64,000 nucleotides of DNA from Rhodanobacteraceae bacterium (GTDB lineage Bacteria > Pseudomonadota > Gammaproteobacteria > Xanthomonadales > Rhodanobacteraceae), in assembly GCA_027019085.1 (NCBI GenBank), contig JALUXG010000049.1, positions 85,743 to 149,742 of the forward strand. The letters are read 5' to 3'. The notes beneath the pieces were generated by a model. It had not been told where the DNA came from. It worked only from the letters and a program-made list of their open reading frames with translations, and made no database searches. The translations under genes and the position numbers were made by a program. Of the stretch, positions 41,786-51,284 are shown piece by piece (within the stretch, counting starts at the first letter, position 1; each line of letters opens with the position of its first letter).

Positions 41786-42112
41786 GCCTTGGAACTCCAG
41801 CCAGAAGGGAGCCCCGATGATAACCATGCCATCCGCCCGTTGTCCTCGGTTGTGAGCGCAGGGGTGAAACCCGGACATAAAAATCCCCGGGAGTCAGGGG
41901 GAGAACTCCCGGGGAGAGAACAGGGCCAGGGGTAGGGCACCTGTCTCGGGGTTCACTCAGGGAGGTGAGTGAGCGAACGCCATTGCGTGCGTTCAGTGCA
42001 TTGGAAAACCCGTGTCGGCAAAAGTTGCACGGCCTTCAGGGACGCATTTAGCATGCATTCATTTACAGTACAATCAATACCTTGCAGGTAAGCAACGCAT
42101 TGTCCGCAGCGG
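41786..42112. other. Non-coding gap with two consecutive hairpins
   Basis: No gene is supported between polA and the small membrane protein. CCCCGGGAGT (41885-41894) pairs perfectly with ACTCCCGGGG (41905-41914) around a 10-base purine-rich loop. TCACTCA (41953-41959) pairs with TGAGTGA (41966-41972). Neither has a clear U-tract, so a simple terminator is not obvious. The part at 42040-42090 is locally AT-rich. A structured leader, attenuator or small RNA are all possible. Confidence 0.4.
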
Positions 42113-44857
42113 TCAGTGGGCCTCGTCCCAGTTGTCGCCCACACCCACATCGACGATCAGCGGCACCGCCAGTTCCGCCGCGCCCTGCATGTGCTCGGTC
42201 ACGCCCTGACGGATGGCATCGATGGCATCGGCGCGCACCTCGAACACCAGTTCGTCGTGTACCTGCATCAGCATCGCGGCATCGTCGCGCCCGACCAGCC
42301 AGTGATCGACGTCCAGCATCGCCCGCTTGATGATGTCGGCGGCGGTGCCCTGCATCGGTGCATTGATGGCCGCGCGCTCGGCGCCGGCTCGCAGCGCCTG
42401 GTTGCGGGACTTGAGGTTGTCCAGGTACAGGCGTCGCCCGAACAGGGTTTCAACGAAACCGTTCTGGTGGGCCTGCTCGCGCGTGCGGTCCATGAAGTCG
42501 CGCACCCCGGGATACCTTGCAAAATAGCGGGCGATGTAGTCGGCGGCCTCGCCGCGGTCGATGCCCAGTTGCCGCGCCAGGCCGAAAGCGCTCATGCCGT
42601 ACATCAGGCCGAAATTGATGGCCTTGGCGGCGCGCCGCTGGTTGCTGTCGACGTCATCGGGTTTCACATCGAAAACTTCCGCCGCCGTGGCGCGGTGGAT
42701 GTCGGCGCCCTCGCGGAAGGCCGCCAGCAGACCCTCGTCGCCGGACAGGTGGGCCATGATGCGCAGCTCGATCTGCGAGTAGTCGGCGGCCATCACTTTC
42801 CACCCCTCCGGGGCGATGAAGGCCTGGCGGATACGCCGGCCCTCCTCGGTGCGCACCGGGATGTTCTGCAGGTTGGGATCGGACGAGGACAGTCGCCCGG
42901 TCGCCGCCACGGCCTGGTGGTAGCTGGTGTGCACGCGACCGGTCCCGGGATGGACCATCTGCGCCAGCTTGTCGGTATAGGTCGAGCGCAATTTGGCCAG
43001 GCTGCGGTAATCGAGGATCAGGCGCGGCAGCGGATGGTCCCCGGCGATCGCCTCCAGGGCCTCCTCGTTGGTCGAGGGTGCCCCCTTGGGTGTTTTCACC
43101 TTCACCGGCAGGCCCAGTTTGTCGAACAGGATCACCTGCAGCTGCTTGGGCGAATCGAGGTTGAACTCCTGGCCGGCGTGTTCGTAGGCCTGCTGCTGGA
43201 TCTCGACCATGCGCTTGCCCAGCGCCTGGCTCTGGTGCTTGAGGTTGTCCACGTCGATCAGCACGCCGCGCTTTTCCATGCGCGCCAGCACCGGCACCAG
43301 CGGCATCTCGATGTCGGTGTAGACCGACTTCAGGCCGGGTTCGGTCTCGAGCCTGGGCCACAGCGCGTGGTGCAGGCGCAGGGTGATGTCGGCATCTTCG
43401 GCGGCATAGCGACAGGCGGTGTCCAGGTCGACTTCGGCGAAACCGATCTGTTTGGCGCCCTTGCCGGCCACGTCGCTGTACTTGACCGTGGTGTAGCCCA
43501 GGTAGCGCGCAGCCAGCGAATCCATGTCGTGGCGCGTGGCGGTGGCATTCCACACGTAGGACTCGAGCATGCTGTCGTGCGCCAGGCCTCGCACATCGAT
43601 GCCATGCCCGGCCAGCACGTTGATGTCGTACTTACCGTGCTGGGCGAGTTTGGGACGCCGCGGGTCCTCGAGCACGGGCCTGAGCGCATCGAGCACCGTA
43701 TCCCGATCCAGTTGCGCGGGCACCCCCGGATAGTCATGCGCCACGGGGATGTATGCGGCGGTACCCGGTTCGACGGACAGGGACACGCCGACGATGCGTG
43801 CGCGCAGGGCATCGAGCGAGGTGGTCTCGGTGTCGAAGGCGACCAGCTCGGCGGTTTCGATGCGCTCGACCCAGGCCTTGAGTGCCTCGCGGGTGGTGAC
43901 CAGTTCATAGTGTCCCGGCGCGGCGGCGCCAACCGCGCAAGTTTGCGCTGCGGCATTGCGCAGGGTGATGGCGGCGGGGTCGCGCGTGGGTCCGGGCGCG
44001 GGCTTGTTTCCCGTGCCGTCCTCCAGATCCTTCAGTGCCGACCTGAATTCGTAGCGCGTATACAGCGTGCGCAGGCGTTCGGCATCGGGCTCGCGCAGGG
44101 CCAGGTCGGTGGGGCCGACGTCAAGTTCGACATCGGTCCTGATGGTGACCAGTTCGCGCGAGAGGGGCAGGTGATCCAGCGCCGCACGAAGGTTATCCCC
44201 GATCTTTCCGCCGACCTCGGCGGCATGTGCCATCAGCCCATCCAGCGAGCCGTAGGTCGCCAGCCACTTGGCAGCCGTCTTGGGTCCGCACTTGTCCACG
44301 CCCGGCACGTTGTCGACCTTGTCCCCGGTCAGTGCCAGGAAGTCGACGATGCGTTCCGGCGGCACGCCGTACTTTTCCTTCACGCCGGCGACGTCGGTGT
44401 GGGTGCTGGTCATGGTGTTGACCAGGGTGATGTGCGCATCGACCAGTTGGGCGAAGTCCTTGTCGCCGGTGGAGATGACCACGTCGATGCCGCTGGCCGC
44501 CGCCTGCCGGGCGAGGGTGCCGATGACATCGTCTGCCTCCACGCCGGGCACGCGCAGGATCGGGAATCCCTGGGCCTCGACGATGGCCAGCATCGGCTCG
44601 ACCTGGCTGCGCAGATCGTCGGGCATCGGCGGGCGGTTGGCCTTGTAGTCCGCGTACAGTGCATCCCGGAAGGTCGGTCCGGGGGCGTCCTGCACGAAGG
44701 CGACGTAGTCGGCGCCGGCCTTGAGGGTGGCGCGCAGCATGTTGACCACGCCGAACAGTGCGCCGGTGGGTTCGCCTTCGGCATTGCTCAAGGGTGGCAA
44801 AGCGTGGAAGGCACGATAAAGGTAAGAGGAACCGTCGATGAGAATCAGGGTGGCCAT
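42113..44857 (-). CDS. polA: DNA polymerase I
   Basis: A 914-residue repair and Okazaki-fragment polymerase. The N-terminal 5' nuclease domain has ILIDGSSYLYRAFHALPPL and STGDKDFAQLV. The 3'-5' exonuclease domain is intact (VAFDTETTSLDALRARIVG near residue 340; YAAEDADITLRL). Polymerase motifs A (DYSQIELRIMAHLSG, about 690), B (RRAAKAINFGLMYGMSAFGL) and C (MQVHDELVFEV, about 867) are all present. Length is normal. It is divergent from the DUF2782 gene, as is usual in this order. Confidence 0.97.
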   Translation of the reverse strand: MATLILIDGSSYLYRAFHALPPLSNAEGEPTGALFGVVNMLRATLKAGADYVAFVQDAPGPTFRDALYADYKANRPPMPDDLRSQVEPMLAIVEAQGFPILRVPGVEADDVIGTLARQAAASGIDVVISTGDKDFAQLVDAHITLVNTMTSTHTDVAGVKEKYGVPPERIVDFLALTGDKVDNVPGVDKCGPKTAAKWLATYGSLDGLMAHAAEVGGKIGDNLRAALDHLPLSRELVTIRTDVELDVGPTDLALREPDAERLRTLYTRYEFRSALKDLEDGTGNKPAPGPTRDPAAITLRNAAAQTCAVGAAAPGHYELVTTREALKAWVERIETAELVAFDTETTSLDALRARIVGVSLSVEPGTAAYIPVAHDYPGVPAQLDRDTVLDALRPVLEDPRRPKLAQHGKYDINVLAGHGIDVRGLAHDSMLESYVWNATATRHDMDSLAARYLGYTTVKYSDVAGKGAKQIGFAEVDLDTACRYAAEDADITLRLHHALWPRLETEPGLKSVYTDIEMPLVPVLARMEKRGVLIDVDNLKHQSQALGKRMVEIQQQAYEHAGQEFNLDSPKQLQVILFDKLGLPVKVKTPKGAPSTNEEALEAIAGDHPLPRLILDYRSLAKLRSTYTDKLAQMVHPGTGRVHTSYHQAVAATGRLSSSDPNLQNIPVRTEEGRRIRQAFIAPEGWKVMAADYSQIELRIMAHLSGDEGLLAAFREGADIHRATAAEVFDVKPDDVDSNQRRAAKAINFGLMYGMSAFGLARQLGIDRGEAADYIARYFARYPGVRDFMDRTREQAHQNGFVETLFGRRLYLDNLKSRNQALRAGAERAAINAPMQGTAADIIKRAMLDVDHWLVGRDDAAMLMQVHDELVFEVRADAIDAIRQGVTEHMQGAAELAVPLIVDVGVGDNWDEAH

Positions 44858-44951
44858 GCCCCCGATTCTCGCATGTGCGCCGGTCGTTCGGTTTCCGATG
44901 GGCGTACGGAGCCGGCGCTGTTATGCTGAAATCCCGTTCCGGAGGTGCAGC

Positions 44952-45428
44952 ATGCGACGCTCCAATTCACGATATCTGCTGATGGCCATGGGTCTTGTGC
45001 TTCCGTTCAGTGGGCAGGCCCATGGCCAGGATTCCAGGGTACCGGTACCGCCCCCACCGGGCATGCATGACCCCGGCGTGAAGCCTGCAGCGGCCAGTAG
45101 CGCACAGGTGCGCCATGCACGGACCAGCTTCGGGGAAAAGGACGGTCTTCCGTCATCGGTGGTTGAACGGGCCGCGAAGGATGCCCGCGGCGAGCCACCG
45201 CCCACGGTGGACATCCGCACGATCGGCAAGGACAAGGTCGAGGAATACCGCATCAACGGCAGGCTCTACATGATCCACGTGATCCCCGAGCACGGCGTAC
45301 CGCAGACCTACATGACCAATTCGCAAGGCGAGCTGATGCCGAAGGCCGGGCAGCCGCCGGTCAACCCGGTGTTCTACACGATCTACAAGTGGGGCGGATC
45401 GAGCAAACACTCCGACAACGGCAACTAG
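44952..45428 (+). CDS. DUF2782 periplasmic protein
   Basis: A 158-residue protein with a signal peptide (RYLLMAMGLVLPFSGQAHGQ). A Pro/Ala-rich linker leads to the compact DUF2782 domain (PPTVDIRTIGKDKVEEYRING, then MIHVIPEHGVPQTYMTNSQG). The family is typical of Xanthomonadales and Pseudomonadales and usually adjoins polA, as here. Function is unknown. GGAGGTG at 44941-44947 fixes the start over an upstream in-frame extension. Confidence 0.85.
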   Translation: MRRSNSRYLLMAMGLVLPFSGQAHGQDSRVPVPPPPGMHDPGVKPAAASSAQVRHARTSFGEKDGLPSSVVERAAKDARGEPPPTVDIRTIGKDKVEEYRINGRLYMIHVIPEHGVPQTYMTNSQGELMPKAGQPPVNPVFYTIYKWGGSSKHSDNGN

Positions 45429-45516
45429 TCGAGACGTGTTGTCCGGGCAGTTCTCGGGTTGATCGCCTGTCCAGTGCCTGCCATTCCCGGGCGCGCGCGG
45501 TCGTGTTCGGCGGACC

Positions 45517-47100
45517 CTAGTGCCTGAAGTGGCGCATGCCGGTGAAGACCATCGCCATGTCATGTTCGTCGGCGGCGGCGATGACTTCCTCGTCGCGGCG
45601 TGAACCACCGGGCTGGATCACCGCGCGGATACCGGCCCCGGCAGCGGTGTCCAGTCCGTCACGGAAGGGAAAGAAGGCATCGGACGCCATCACGCTGCCT
45701 GCCACCTCCAGACCAGCCTCGGCGGCTTTCATGACAGCGATCCGTGCGCTGTCGACGCGGCTCATCTGGCCGGCGCCGATGCCGATGGTCCGGCCTTCAC
45801 GTGCGTACACGATGGCATTGGACTTGACGAACATGGCCACGTGCCAGGCAAACAGCAGGTCGCGCAGTTCCTCGGTGTCGGGCACGCGCGTGCTGACGAC
45901 TTTCAGGTCGTCCGCAAGCAGGGTGTCGCGGTCGGTGTCCTGCACCAGCAGGCCGCCGGCAATGCGCTTGTAGTCGAGCGTCGATGGCGCAGATTCCGGC
46001 CACGCGCCGGTGGCGATGACACGTACGTTCGGCTTGCCGGCAAAGGCGTCCAGTGCGTCCGGCGACACGCTGGGTGCCAGCACCACTTCGACGAACTGCC
46101 GCTCAACAATCATGCGTGCAGTGGCAGCATCCAGTGGCCGGTTGAAGGCAATGATGCCGCCGAATGCCGAGGTCGGGTCACAGGCATGGGCGCGTTGGTA
46201 GGCGTCGGCGATGTCGCTGCCGAGGGCCACGCCGCACGGATTGGCGTGCTTGACGATGACGCAGGCAGGCACGTGCCGGAACGCCTTGACGCATTCCAGC
46301 GCGGCATCGGCATCGGCCAGGTTGTTGTAGGACAATTCCTTGCCGGCCAGGACCGTGGCGGTGGCAACGATGCCCTCCGCAGGAGCCTGTTCCTCCACAT
46401 ACAACGCGCCGCCCTGATGCGGGTTCTCGCCGTAGCGCAGCGACTGGCGGCGCCGCAGCGCCAGATGCAGCGTCGGGGCAAACGAGGTGCCGGCCTGCTC
46501 TTCGGTCTGCCGTCCCAGCCAGTCGGCGATCATGCCGTCGTAGTGCGCGGCATGGGCAAAAGCCTTGGCGGCCAGGCGGCGGCGCAGGGCGATGCTGGTG
46601 CCGCCGTGTTCGTGCAGGGTCTGGATGACTTCGGCGTAATCGGAAGGGTCGACCACCACCAGCACACGGTCGTGATTTTTGGCCGCGGCGCGCAGCATGG
46701 CCGGCCCGCCGATGTCGATGTTTTCCACGGCCTCGTCGAGCGTGCAGTCCGGTCGCGCCACCGTGCTGGCGAAGGGATACAGGTTCACCACCAGCAGGTC
46801 GATCGGTTCGATCCCGTGCTCGTGCATGACATTGTCGTCGACCCGGCGGCGCCCGAGCAGGCCGCCATGGATGCGCGGGTGCAACGTCTTGACACGCCCG
46901 TCCATGATTTCCGGAAAGCCGGTGACTTCGCTCACTTCACGTACCGGCAGGTGTGCCTCGCGCAGGGCGCGCGCACTGCCGCCGGTGGAGACCAGTTCCA
47001 CGCCCAGCTTGTCCAGCCCGCTCGCCAGTTCGGCCAGGCCGTGCTTGTCCGACACGCTGAGCAATGCGCGGTGAACCGGGGTCAGGGAGGTATCGAACAT
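45517..47100 (-). CDS. purH: Bifunctional AICAR transformylase / IMP cyclohydrolase
   Basis: A 527-residue enzyme for the last two steps to IMP. The N-terminal MGS-like IMP cyclohydrolase domain has [26 protein letters not shown] and [15 protein letters not shown]. The C-terminal transformylase has [27 protein letters not shown] and [12 protein letters not shown] with the catalytic Lys-His pair. The ATG at 47100 gives the standard N-terminus. It follows fis closely on the same strand, an order common in Xanthomonadales. Confidence 0.97.
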   Translation of the reverse strand: MFDTSLTPVHRALLSVSDKHGLAELASGLDKLGVELVSTGGSARALREAHLPVREVSEVTGFPEIMDGRVKTLHPRIHGGLLGRRRVDDNVMHEHGIEPIDLLVVNLYPFASTVARPDCTLDEAVENIDIGGPAMLRAAAKNHDRVLVVVDPSDYAEVIQTLHEHGGTSIALRRRLAAKAFAHAAHYDGMIADWLGRQTEEQAGTSFAPTLHLALRRRQSLRYGENPHQGGALYVEEQAPAEGIVATATVLAGKELSYNNLADADAALECVKAFRHVPACVIVKHANPCGVALGSDIADAYQRAHACDPTSAFGGIIAFNRPLDAATARMIVERQFVEVVLAPSVSPDALDAFAGKPNVRVIATGAWPESAPSTLDYKRIAGGLLVQDTDRDTLLADDLKVVSTRVPDTEELRDLLFAWHVAMFVKSNAIVYAREGRTIGIGAGQMSRVDSARIAVMKAAEAGLEVAGSVMASDAFFPFRDGLDTAAGAGIRAVIQPGGSRRDEEVIAAADEHDMAMVFTGMRHFRH

Positions 47101-47160
47101 GGGTCGGCCCGTGCGGGAAAACCGCAAGTATAACGGCAGTCGTGTACGCGACGCCGGACT

Positions 47161-47451
47161 TCAGATCAGGCCGTGGGCAGCCAGCTTCTTGCGCAGGGTG
47201 GCGCGGTTGATGCCGAGGGCGACGGCGGCACGGCTCTGGTTGTTGTCGTGGTGGGCCATGACTTCACGCAGCAGCGGTGCCTCGGCTTCGCGCATGACCA
47301 GGGCGTACAGACCCTCGTCGCAGGGGGTGTCGCCGATATCGAGCAGATAGCGCCGTACCATACGGCTGACACATTCGCTGAGTGCGCTGACGCCGCACGA
47401 CGTGGTGTCGGCGCCGACAGCAGGCATACGGACGGCATTCACTTGCTTCAT
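47161..47451 (-). CDS. fis: Fis family DNA-binding protein
   Basis: A 96-residue protein, close to E. coli Fis (98). The C-terminal helix-turn-helix NQSRAAVALGINRATLRKKLAAHGLI is nearly canonical, and VSRMVRRYLLDIGD forms the dimer helix. Fis bends DNA and regulates rRNA, recombination and supercoiling. MKQVNAVRMPA is preferred, with a G-rich ribosome site (CGGGGG) directly upstream. In this order fis sits before purH rather than after dusB. Confidence 0.9.
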   Translation of the reverse strand: MKQVNAVRMPAVGADTTSCGVSALSECVSRMVRRYLLDIGDTPCDEGLYALVMREAEAPLLREVMAHHDNNQSRAAVALGINRATLRKKLAAHGLI

Positions 47452-47619
47452 CCCCCGGGCGTGTTGCGTGCGGTCGGGATGGCCCGCCGCATCTTGTCGA
47501 TTGCGTTCGCGCCGTGGAAAGAGACTTTCCCTCTTCGCATGGGCTGCGATCACGAAAGGCCAGTCTACTCGTCGCGCTGGAAAATTTGTAGTGCGTGCAT
47601 CGATGCGACACGGTTCCGG

Positions 47620-48417
47620 TCACTGGAAACCGAATTCGAAGGCCACGGCCCGCTTGCCGGGATCCCTGACCTCGAACACCAGCGAGGCGCTGGCGCCGGG
47701 CGCCAGCCCGCGCGCGATGGCGGCAGGGTCGTCCAGGTAATCGGTGGGACGAAAGCGCCGCATCGCCACGCGGTTGCCGTCGAGATCGGAGAGGGTGATG
47801 TCGACCACCGGATAGGGCTGGGCATGGCGCGCATTGTTGCGGATGGTGGCGCTGATGATCAGCGCGCCCGGAACCGAAGGGTGCGGACGCACGTCGCGCG
47901 ATACCAGTTGCAATTTGGCCAGATCGGGCACCAGCGGCAGGCGGCATCCCAGGATCGAGCACGCCGAGCGCAGCCACGGACCGAACTGGGCATTGCGCAG
48001 CAGCGGACGGCGTTCGGCCCACACCAGCTGCACCCCGAGCAACAGGGCCAGGGCGGTACAGGCCAGGACCCAGCGCAGGGTATGTCCGGGGCGCCCCGAA
48101 AGCCGCTGCAGGCGGGCGAAGGACGGAAGCTCGTGGGGGTGGTCGTGTTCGTGCGCGGTGTCCGGTGCATGCGAGAACAGCGGCGCCTGCGGCGAATCCT
48201 CGGCGCGCACCACGCTCATCATCAGTACCGGCGGGGCCGGGCTGGTGGGGTGCAGTGGCAGGGTTTCGTAGGTGTCGTCGGGCAGTTCCTCGGCCAGTGT
48301 CGCCAGGCAGCTGAAGGTGGCGCCGCACTTGCCGCAGGCCACCGTGCCGTGAGCCTGGGCGACCGTCGCGGCATCGAGGGAAAAGACGGTCAGGCATTCC
48401 GGGCACTGGGCATACAT
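47620..48417 (-). CDS. Zinc-ribbon DUF3426 membrane protein
   Basis: A 265-residue protein. An N-terminal MJ0042-type zinc ribbon (CPECLTVF and CGKCGATF) and a His/Asp-rich linker precede one membrane helix (about residues 117-135) and a C-terminal DUF3426 domain (ALIISATIRNNARHAQPYPVVDITLSD, FRPTDYLDDP). Function is unknown, but the position between prmA and fis is conserved in related genomes. Confidence 0.88.
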   Translation of the reverse strand: MYAQCPECLTVFSLDAATVAQAHGTVACGKCGATFSCLATLAEELPDDTYETLPLHPTSPAPPVLMMSVVRAEDSPQAPLFSHAPDTAHEHDHPHELPSFARLQRLSGRPGHTLRWVLACTALALLLGVQLVWAERRPLLRNAQFGPWLRSACSILGCRLPLVPDLAKLQLVSRDVRPHPSVPGALIISATIRNNARHAQPYPVVDITLSDLDGNRVAMRRFRPTDYLDDPAAIARGLAPGASASLVFEVRDPGKRAVAFEFGFQ

Positions 48418-48443
48418 GCCGGCAATTGTATGCCAGGCTGGCT

Positions 48444-49343
48444 TCAGCCGCGCCGGCGCCCCTCGATGCGGATCCAGTCATCTCGGCGGGTGACGGCAAG
48501 CGCCTCGAACCAGGGCTCGTAACGCTGCACGAGTTCCTGCTCTTGCCCGGCGAGGATGCCGGACAAGGCCATCGGTGCGCCGGGTCCGGTCAGGAGCGCG
48601 AACCGCTCGCCCAGTTCGGCCAGCGGGCCGGCGAGGATATTGGCCACGAACACGTCCGCGAGGGCTGATGGTGCGTCCCCGGGCAGATGGACGTCCAGGC
48701 GGGCGTCCACGCCGTTGCGCGCGGCGTTGCTGCGCGTGGCCGTCAGTGCCTGGGGATCGTTGTCCACGGCCAGTGCATGCGCCGCGCCGAGTTTCAGCGC
48801 GGCGATGGCCAGCACCCCCGAACCGCAGCCGTAGTCGGTGACCCGCCGGCCTTCCAGATCCAGGCCGTCGAGCCATTCGAGGCACAGGGCCGTGGTGGGA
48901 TGCGTGCCGGTGCCGAAGGCCAGCCCCGGGTCCAGGCGCACCACGGTGGCCTGGGGTTCGGCAAAGTCCGTCACGTTCCACGGCACGATCCACAGCCGCC
49001 GACCGAAACGCATCGGCTTGAACTGGTCCATCCAGGCGCGTTCCCAGTCCTGGTCGGCGACGTCGCGAAACTCCAGTTGCGCTGGCGACAGTCCCGGCAT
49101 CGTTGCGCACAACGCGGCGGCGATGCCGGCGCGGTCGGCGTCGTGCTCGAACAGAGCCGTCAGCACCACGCGATGCCATAACGGGGTCTGGTCGAGTCCG
49201 GGTTCGAAGATTGCACGCTCGTCCGGCGTCTCGGCGTCGGCATCCTGCAGGGTGACCGACAGCGCGCCCAGTTCTTCCAGCGTGGCTTCGCACGCGGGCT
49301 GGCGGTCGGCGGCGAGGGTCAGGGAAAGTTCGAGCCAGGGCAT
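48444..49343 (-). CDS. prmA: Ribosomal protein L11 methyltransferase
   Basis: A 299-residue SAM-dependent enzyme that trimethylates L11. The N-terminal substrate domain (MPWLELSL) is followed by GLAFGTGTHPTTALCLEWL and the SAM loop VTDYGCGSGVLAIAAL, then VANILAGPLAEL, the PrmA version of motif IV. The ATG lies directly beside a class C heptamer element, which forms most of the accC-prmA gap and would be part of the leader. The frame continues through that element but without similarity. Confidence 0.94.
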   Translation of the reverse strand: MPWLELSLTLAADRQPACEATLEELGALSVTLQDADAETPDERAIFEPGLDQTPLWHRVVLTALFEHDADRAGIAAALCATMPGLSPAQLEFRDVADQDWERAWMDQFKPMRFGRRLWIVPWNVTDFAEPQATVVRLDPGLAFGTGTHPTTALCLEWLDGLDLEGRRVTDYGCGSGVLAIAALKLGAAHALAVDNDPQALTATRSNAARNGVDARLDVHLPGDAPSALADVFVANILAGPLAELGERFALLTGPGAPMALSGILAGQEQELVQRYEPWFEALAVTRRDDWIRIEGRRRG

Positions 49344-49346
49344 TTC

Positions 49347-49437
49347 GGGGCGGGGAATGGAGACTGGGGAATAGGGAATGGGGCGGGAGGCGAATGCGTC
49401 GCCGAGGGCGACCCATTTCCGACTCTCCATTCCCCAT
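49347..49437. repeat. Short class C heptamer element between accC and prmA
   Basis: The left arm (GGGAATGG, GGGGAATAGGGAATGGGG) and the inverted right arm (GACTCTCCATTCCCC) enclose about 27 bases. That core contains its own hairpin (GTCGCC-GAG-GGCGAC). The layout looks like a miniature version of the element at 50817-51281. Confidence 0.7.
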
Positions 49438-49447
49438 GTCCGGCGCT

Positions 49448-50815
49448 TCAGCCCATCCCGATCGCCTTCTCCTTGCGTTCGGCGATGCGTTTTTCCAGGT
49501 AGTGGATGTTCTGCCCACCCTGCACGAAACCGCCGTCGTCCATGATGCGCTGTTGCAGCGGTATATTGGTCTTGATGCCTTCCACGACCATTTCCGACAG
49601 CGCGATGCGCATGCGCGCAAGGGCTGTGGCGCGGTCGGGGCCGTGCACGACCAGTTTGCCGATCATCGAATCGTAGGTCGGCGGGACCTTGTACCCGTCG
49701 TAGATGTGGGTGTCCACGCGCACACCGGGGCCGCCCGGGGCTTCGTAGCGCTTGATGGTGCCGGGGCTGGGCATGAAGGTGTCCGGATCCTCGGCATTGA
49801 TGCGGCATTCGATGGCATGGCCATGGATGCGGATGTCCTCCTGCCGGATCGACAACGGCTGGCCGCTGGCGATGAGCAGTTGTTCACGCACCAGATCGGT
49901 GCCGGTGATCAGCTCGGTCACCGGGTGTTCGACCTGGATGCGGGTGTTCATCTCGATGAAATAGAAGCGCCCGTCTTCGAACAGGAACTCGAAGGTACCC
50001 GCGCCTCGGTAGCCGATGCGGTTGCAGGCATCGACGCAGACCTTGCCGATCTCGGCGCGAAGCTCAGGGGTGATACCGGGCGCGGGGGCTTCCTCGACCA
50101 CCTTCTGGTGGCGCCGCTGCATCGAGCAGTCGCGCTCGCCCAGGTGGATCGCGTTGCCCTGGCCATCAGCCAGCACCTGGATTTCCACATGGCGCGGGTT
50201 CTCCAGGAACTTCTCCATGTAGACCTGCTCGTTGCCGAACGCAGCGCGCGCCTCGGAGCGGGTGGTGGCGATGGCGTTGCCCAGGTGCGCCTCGGTGTGC
50301 ACCACGCGCATGCCGCGGCCGCCGCCGCCGCCGGCGGCCTTGATGATGACCGGGTAGCCGATCTCGCGTGCAATACGCATGCTGCGCTCGACATCCTCGT
50401 CCAGCGGGCCGCCGGACCCGGGTACACAGGGCACGCCGGCCGCCTTCATGGCCTTGATGGCCTCGACCTTGTCGCCCATCAGGCGGATGGTGTCGGCCTT
50501 GGGTCCGATAAAGATGAATCCGGAGCGTTCGACCTGTTCGGCGAAGTCGGCATTTTCGGACAGGAAACCGTAGCCGGGGTGAATGGCGTTGGCATCGGTG
50601 ATCTCGGCTGCCGCGATAATCGCCGGAATGTTGAGGTAGCTTTGCGCGCTCGGCCCCGGACCGATGCAGATGGCCTCGTCGGCCATGCCTACATGCTTGA
50701 GGTTGCGATCGGCGGTCGAGTGCACGGCCACGGTCCTGATGCCCAGGGTGTGACAGGCACGCAGGATGCGCAGGGCGATTTCGCCGCGGTTGGCGATGAC
50801 GACTTTGTCTAGCAT
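49448..50815 (-). CDS. accC: Acetyl-CoA carboxylase, biotin carboxylase subunit
   Basis: A 455-residue ATP-grasp enzyme that carboxylates biotin on AccB with bicarbonate. Landmarks are [17 protein letters not shown], the glycine-rich ATP loop [35 protein letters not shown] and [16 protein letters not shown]. The ATG overlaps the end of the four-helix-bundle frame upstream. accB and accC are normally adjacent; here 470 bases with class C repeats and that frame separate them, on the same strand. Confidence 0.97.
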   Translation of the reverse strand: MLDKVVIANRGEIALRILRACHTLGIRTVAVHSTADRNLKHVGMADEAICIGPGPSAQSYLNIPAIIAAAEITDANAIHPGYGFLSENADFAEQVERSGFIFIGPKADTIRLMGDKVEAIKAMKAAGVPCVPGSGGPLDEDVERSMRIAREIGYPVIIKAAGGGGGRGMRVVHTEAHLGNAIATTRSEARAAFGNEQVYMEKFLENPRHVEIQVLADGQGNAIHLGERDCSMQRRHQKVVEEAPAPGITPELRAEIGKVCVDACNRIGYRGAGTFEFLFEDGRFYFIEMNTRIQVEHPVTELITGTDLVREQLLIASGQPLSIRQEDIRIHGHAIECRINAEDPDTFMPSPGTIKRYEAPGGPGVRVDTHIYDGYKVPPTYDSMIGKLVVHGPDRATALARMRIALSEMVVEGIKTNIPLQQRIMDDGGFVQGGQNIHYLEKRIAERKEKAIGMG

Positions 50816-51267
50816 GGGAATAGGGCGTCCGGGATACGGGATTCGGGATACGGGTTTGGGCAAGGCATGGTAGAGGGTTGGCGCGGCATCATGAACTTCC
50901 CAGGCGGAAGAGAATTGGTCAGTCCATGGTGTTTGGCAAACACGAGGTCGAGCAGATTTGCACGTTGGGCGTCGTGCCTGGTGTAACCAGGTTGTTCGGC
51001 GATGGAAAGGCGGGTGTCCGGTTCCGATAGTGAGCCACGATTGATCGACCGGAAACGCAGATATCGCTGCAAAGATCGTCGTGCTGCTCCTTTGGCGATA
51101 TTCAATTGCACGCTGACTGCTGCTCGCCGCATGTGTTGTGCCCATGGAATGCGTTCGGGTCCGGGAACTCGGGCGCATATCCGGTAGATCGAAACAATGC
51201 GTTCCATGGCGTCATGCCACATTTCCAGTCGTTGACGTGGCGGTTGTGACGAGTCCCGAATCCCCAT
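50809..51267 (-). CDS. Four-helix-bundle (S23/IVP-like) protein, possibly degenerate
   Basis: A 152-residue frame matching the four-helix-bundle family found in 23S rRNA intervening sequences. [20 protein letters not shown], then [20 protein letters not shown] and [20 protein letters not shown] are the conserved blocks. In most relatives the third block is followed by a final helix. Here the tail runs through the left heptamer arm and stops inside the accC start region. The ATG also lies in the opposite heptamer arm. Substitutions such as [15 protein letters not shown] suggest decay, but the core frame is open. It may have been acquired with the repeats; function unknown. Confidence 0.6.
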   Translation of the reverse strand: MGIRDSSQPPRQRLEMWHDAMERIVSIYRICARVPGPERIPWAQHMRRAAVSVQLNIAKGAARRSLQRYLRFRSINRGSLSEPDTRLSIAEQPGYTRHDAQRANLLDLVFAKHHGLTNSLPPGKFMMPRQPSTMPCPNPYPESRIPDALFPC

Positions 51268-51281
51268 TCCCGATTCCCGGC
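50817..51281. mobile_element. Candidate class C element: inverted heptamer arms around the four-helix-bundle gene
   Basis: The left arm reads GGGAATAGGGCGTCCGGGAT, then ACGGGATTCGGGATACGGG. The right arm is inverted: GAGTCCCGAATCCCC, then ATTCCCGATTCCC. Together they bracket the whole insertion between accB and accC. No transposase motif or target duplication is visible, so mobility is inferred only from the layout and from related elements in uvrD and near prmA. Confidence 0.5.
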
Positions 51282-51284
51282 CTA

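Noticed and set aside
41885..41914. Rho-independent terminator of polA
   Set aside because: The stem is strong but about 200 bases past the polA stop and lacks a U-tract on either strand.
42116..44929. 937-residue + frame opposite polA
   Set aside because: Shadow of polA codon bias; it lacks any recognisable domain.
50809..51267. Diversity-generating retroelement (Avd-like bundle protein)
   Set aside because: No reverse transcriptase, template repeat or variable-repeat target is present nearby; the bundle protein alone is not enough.
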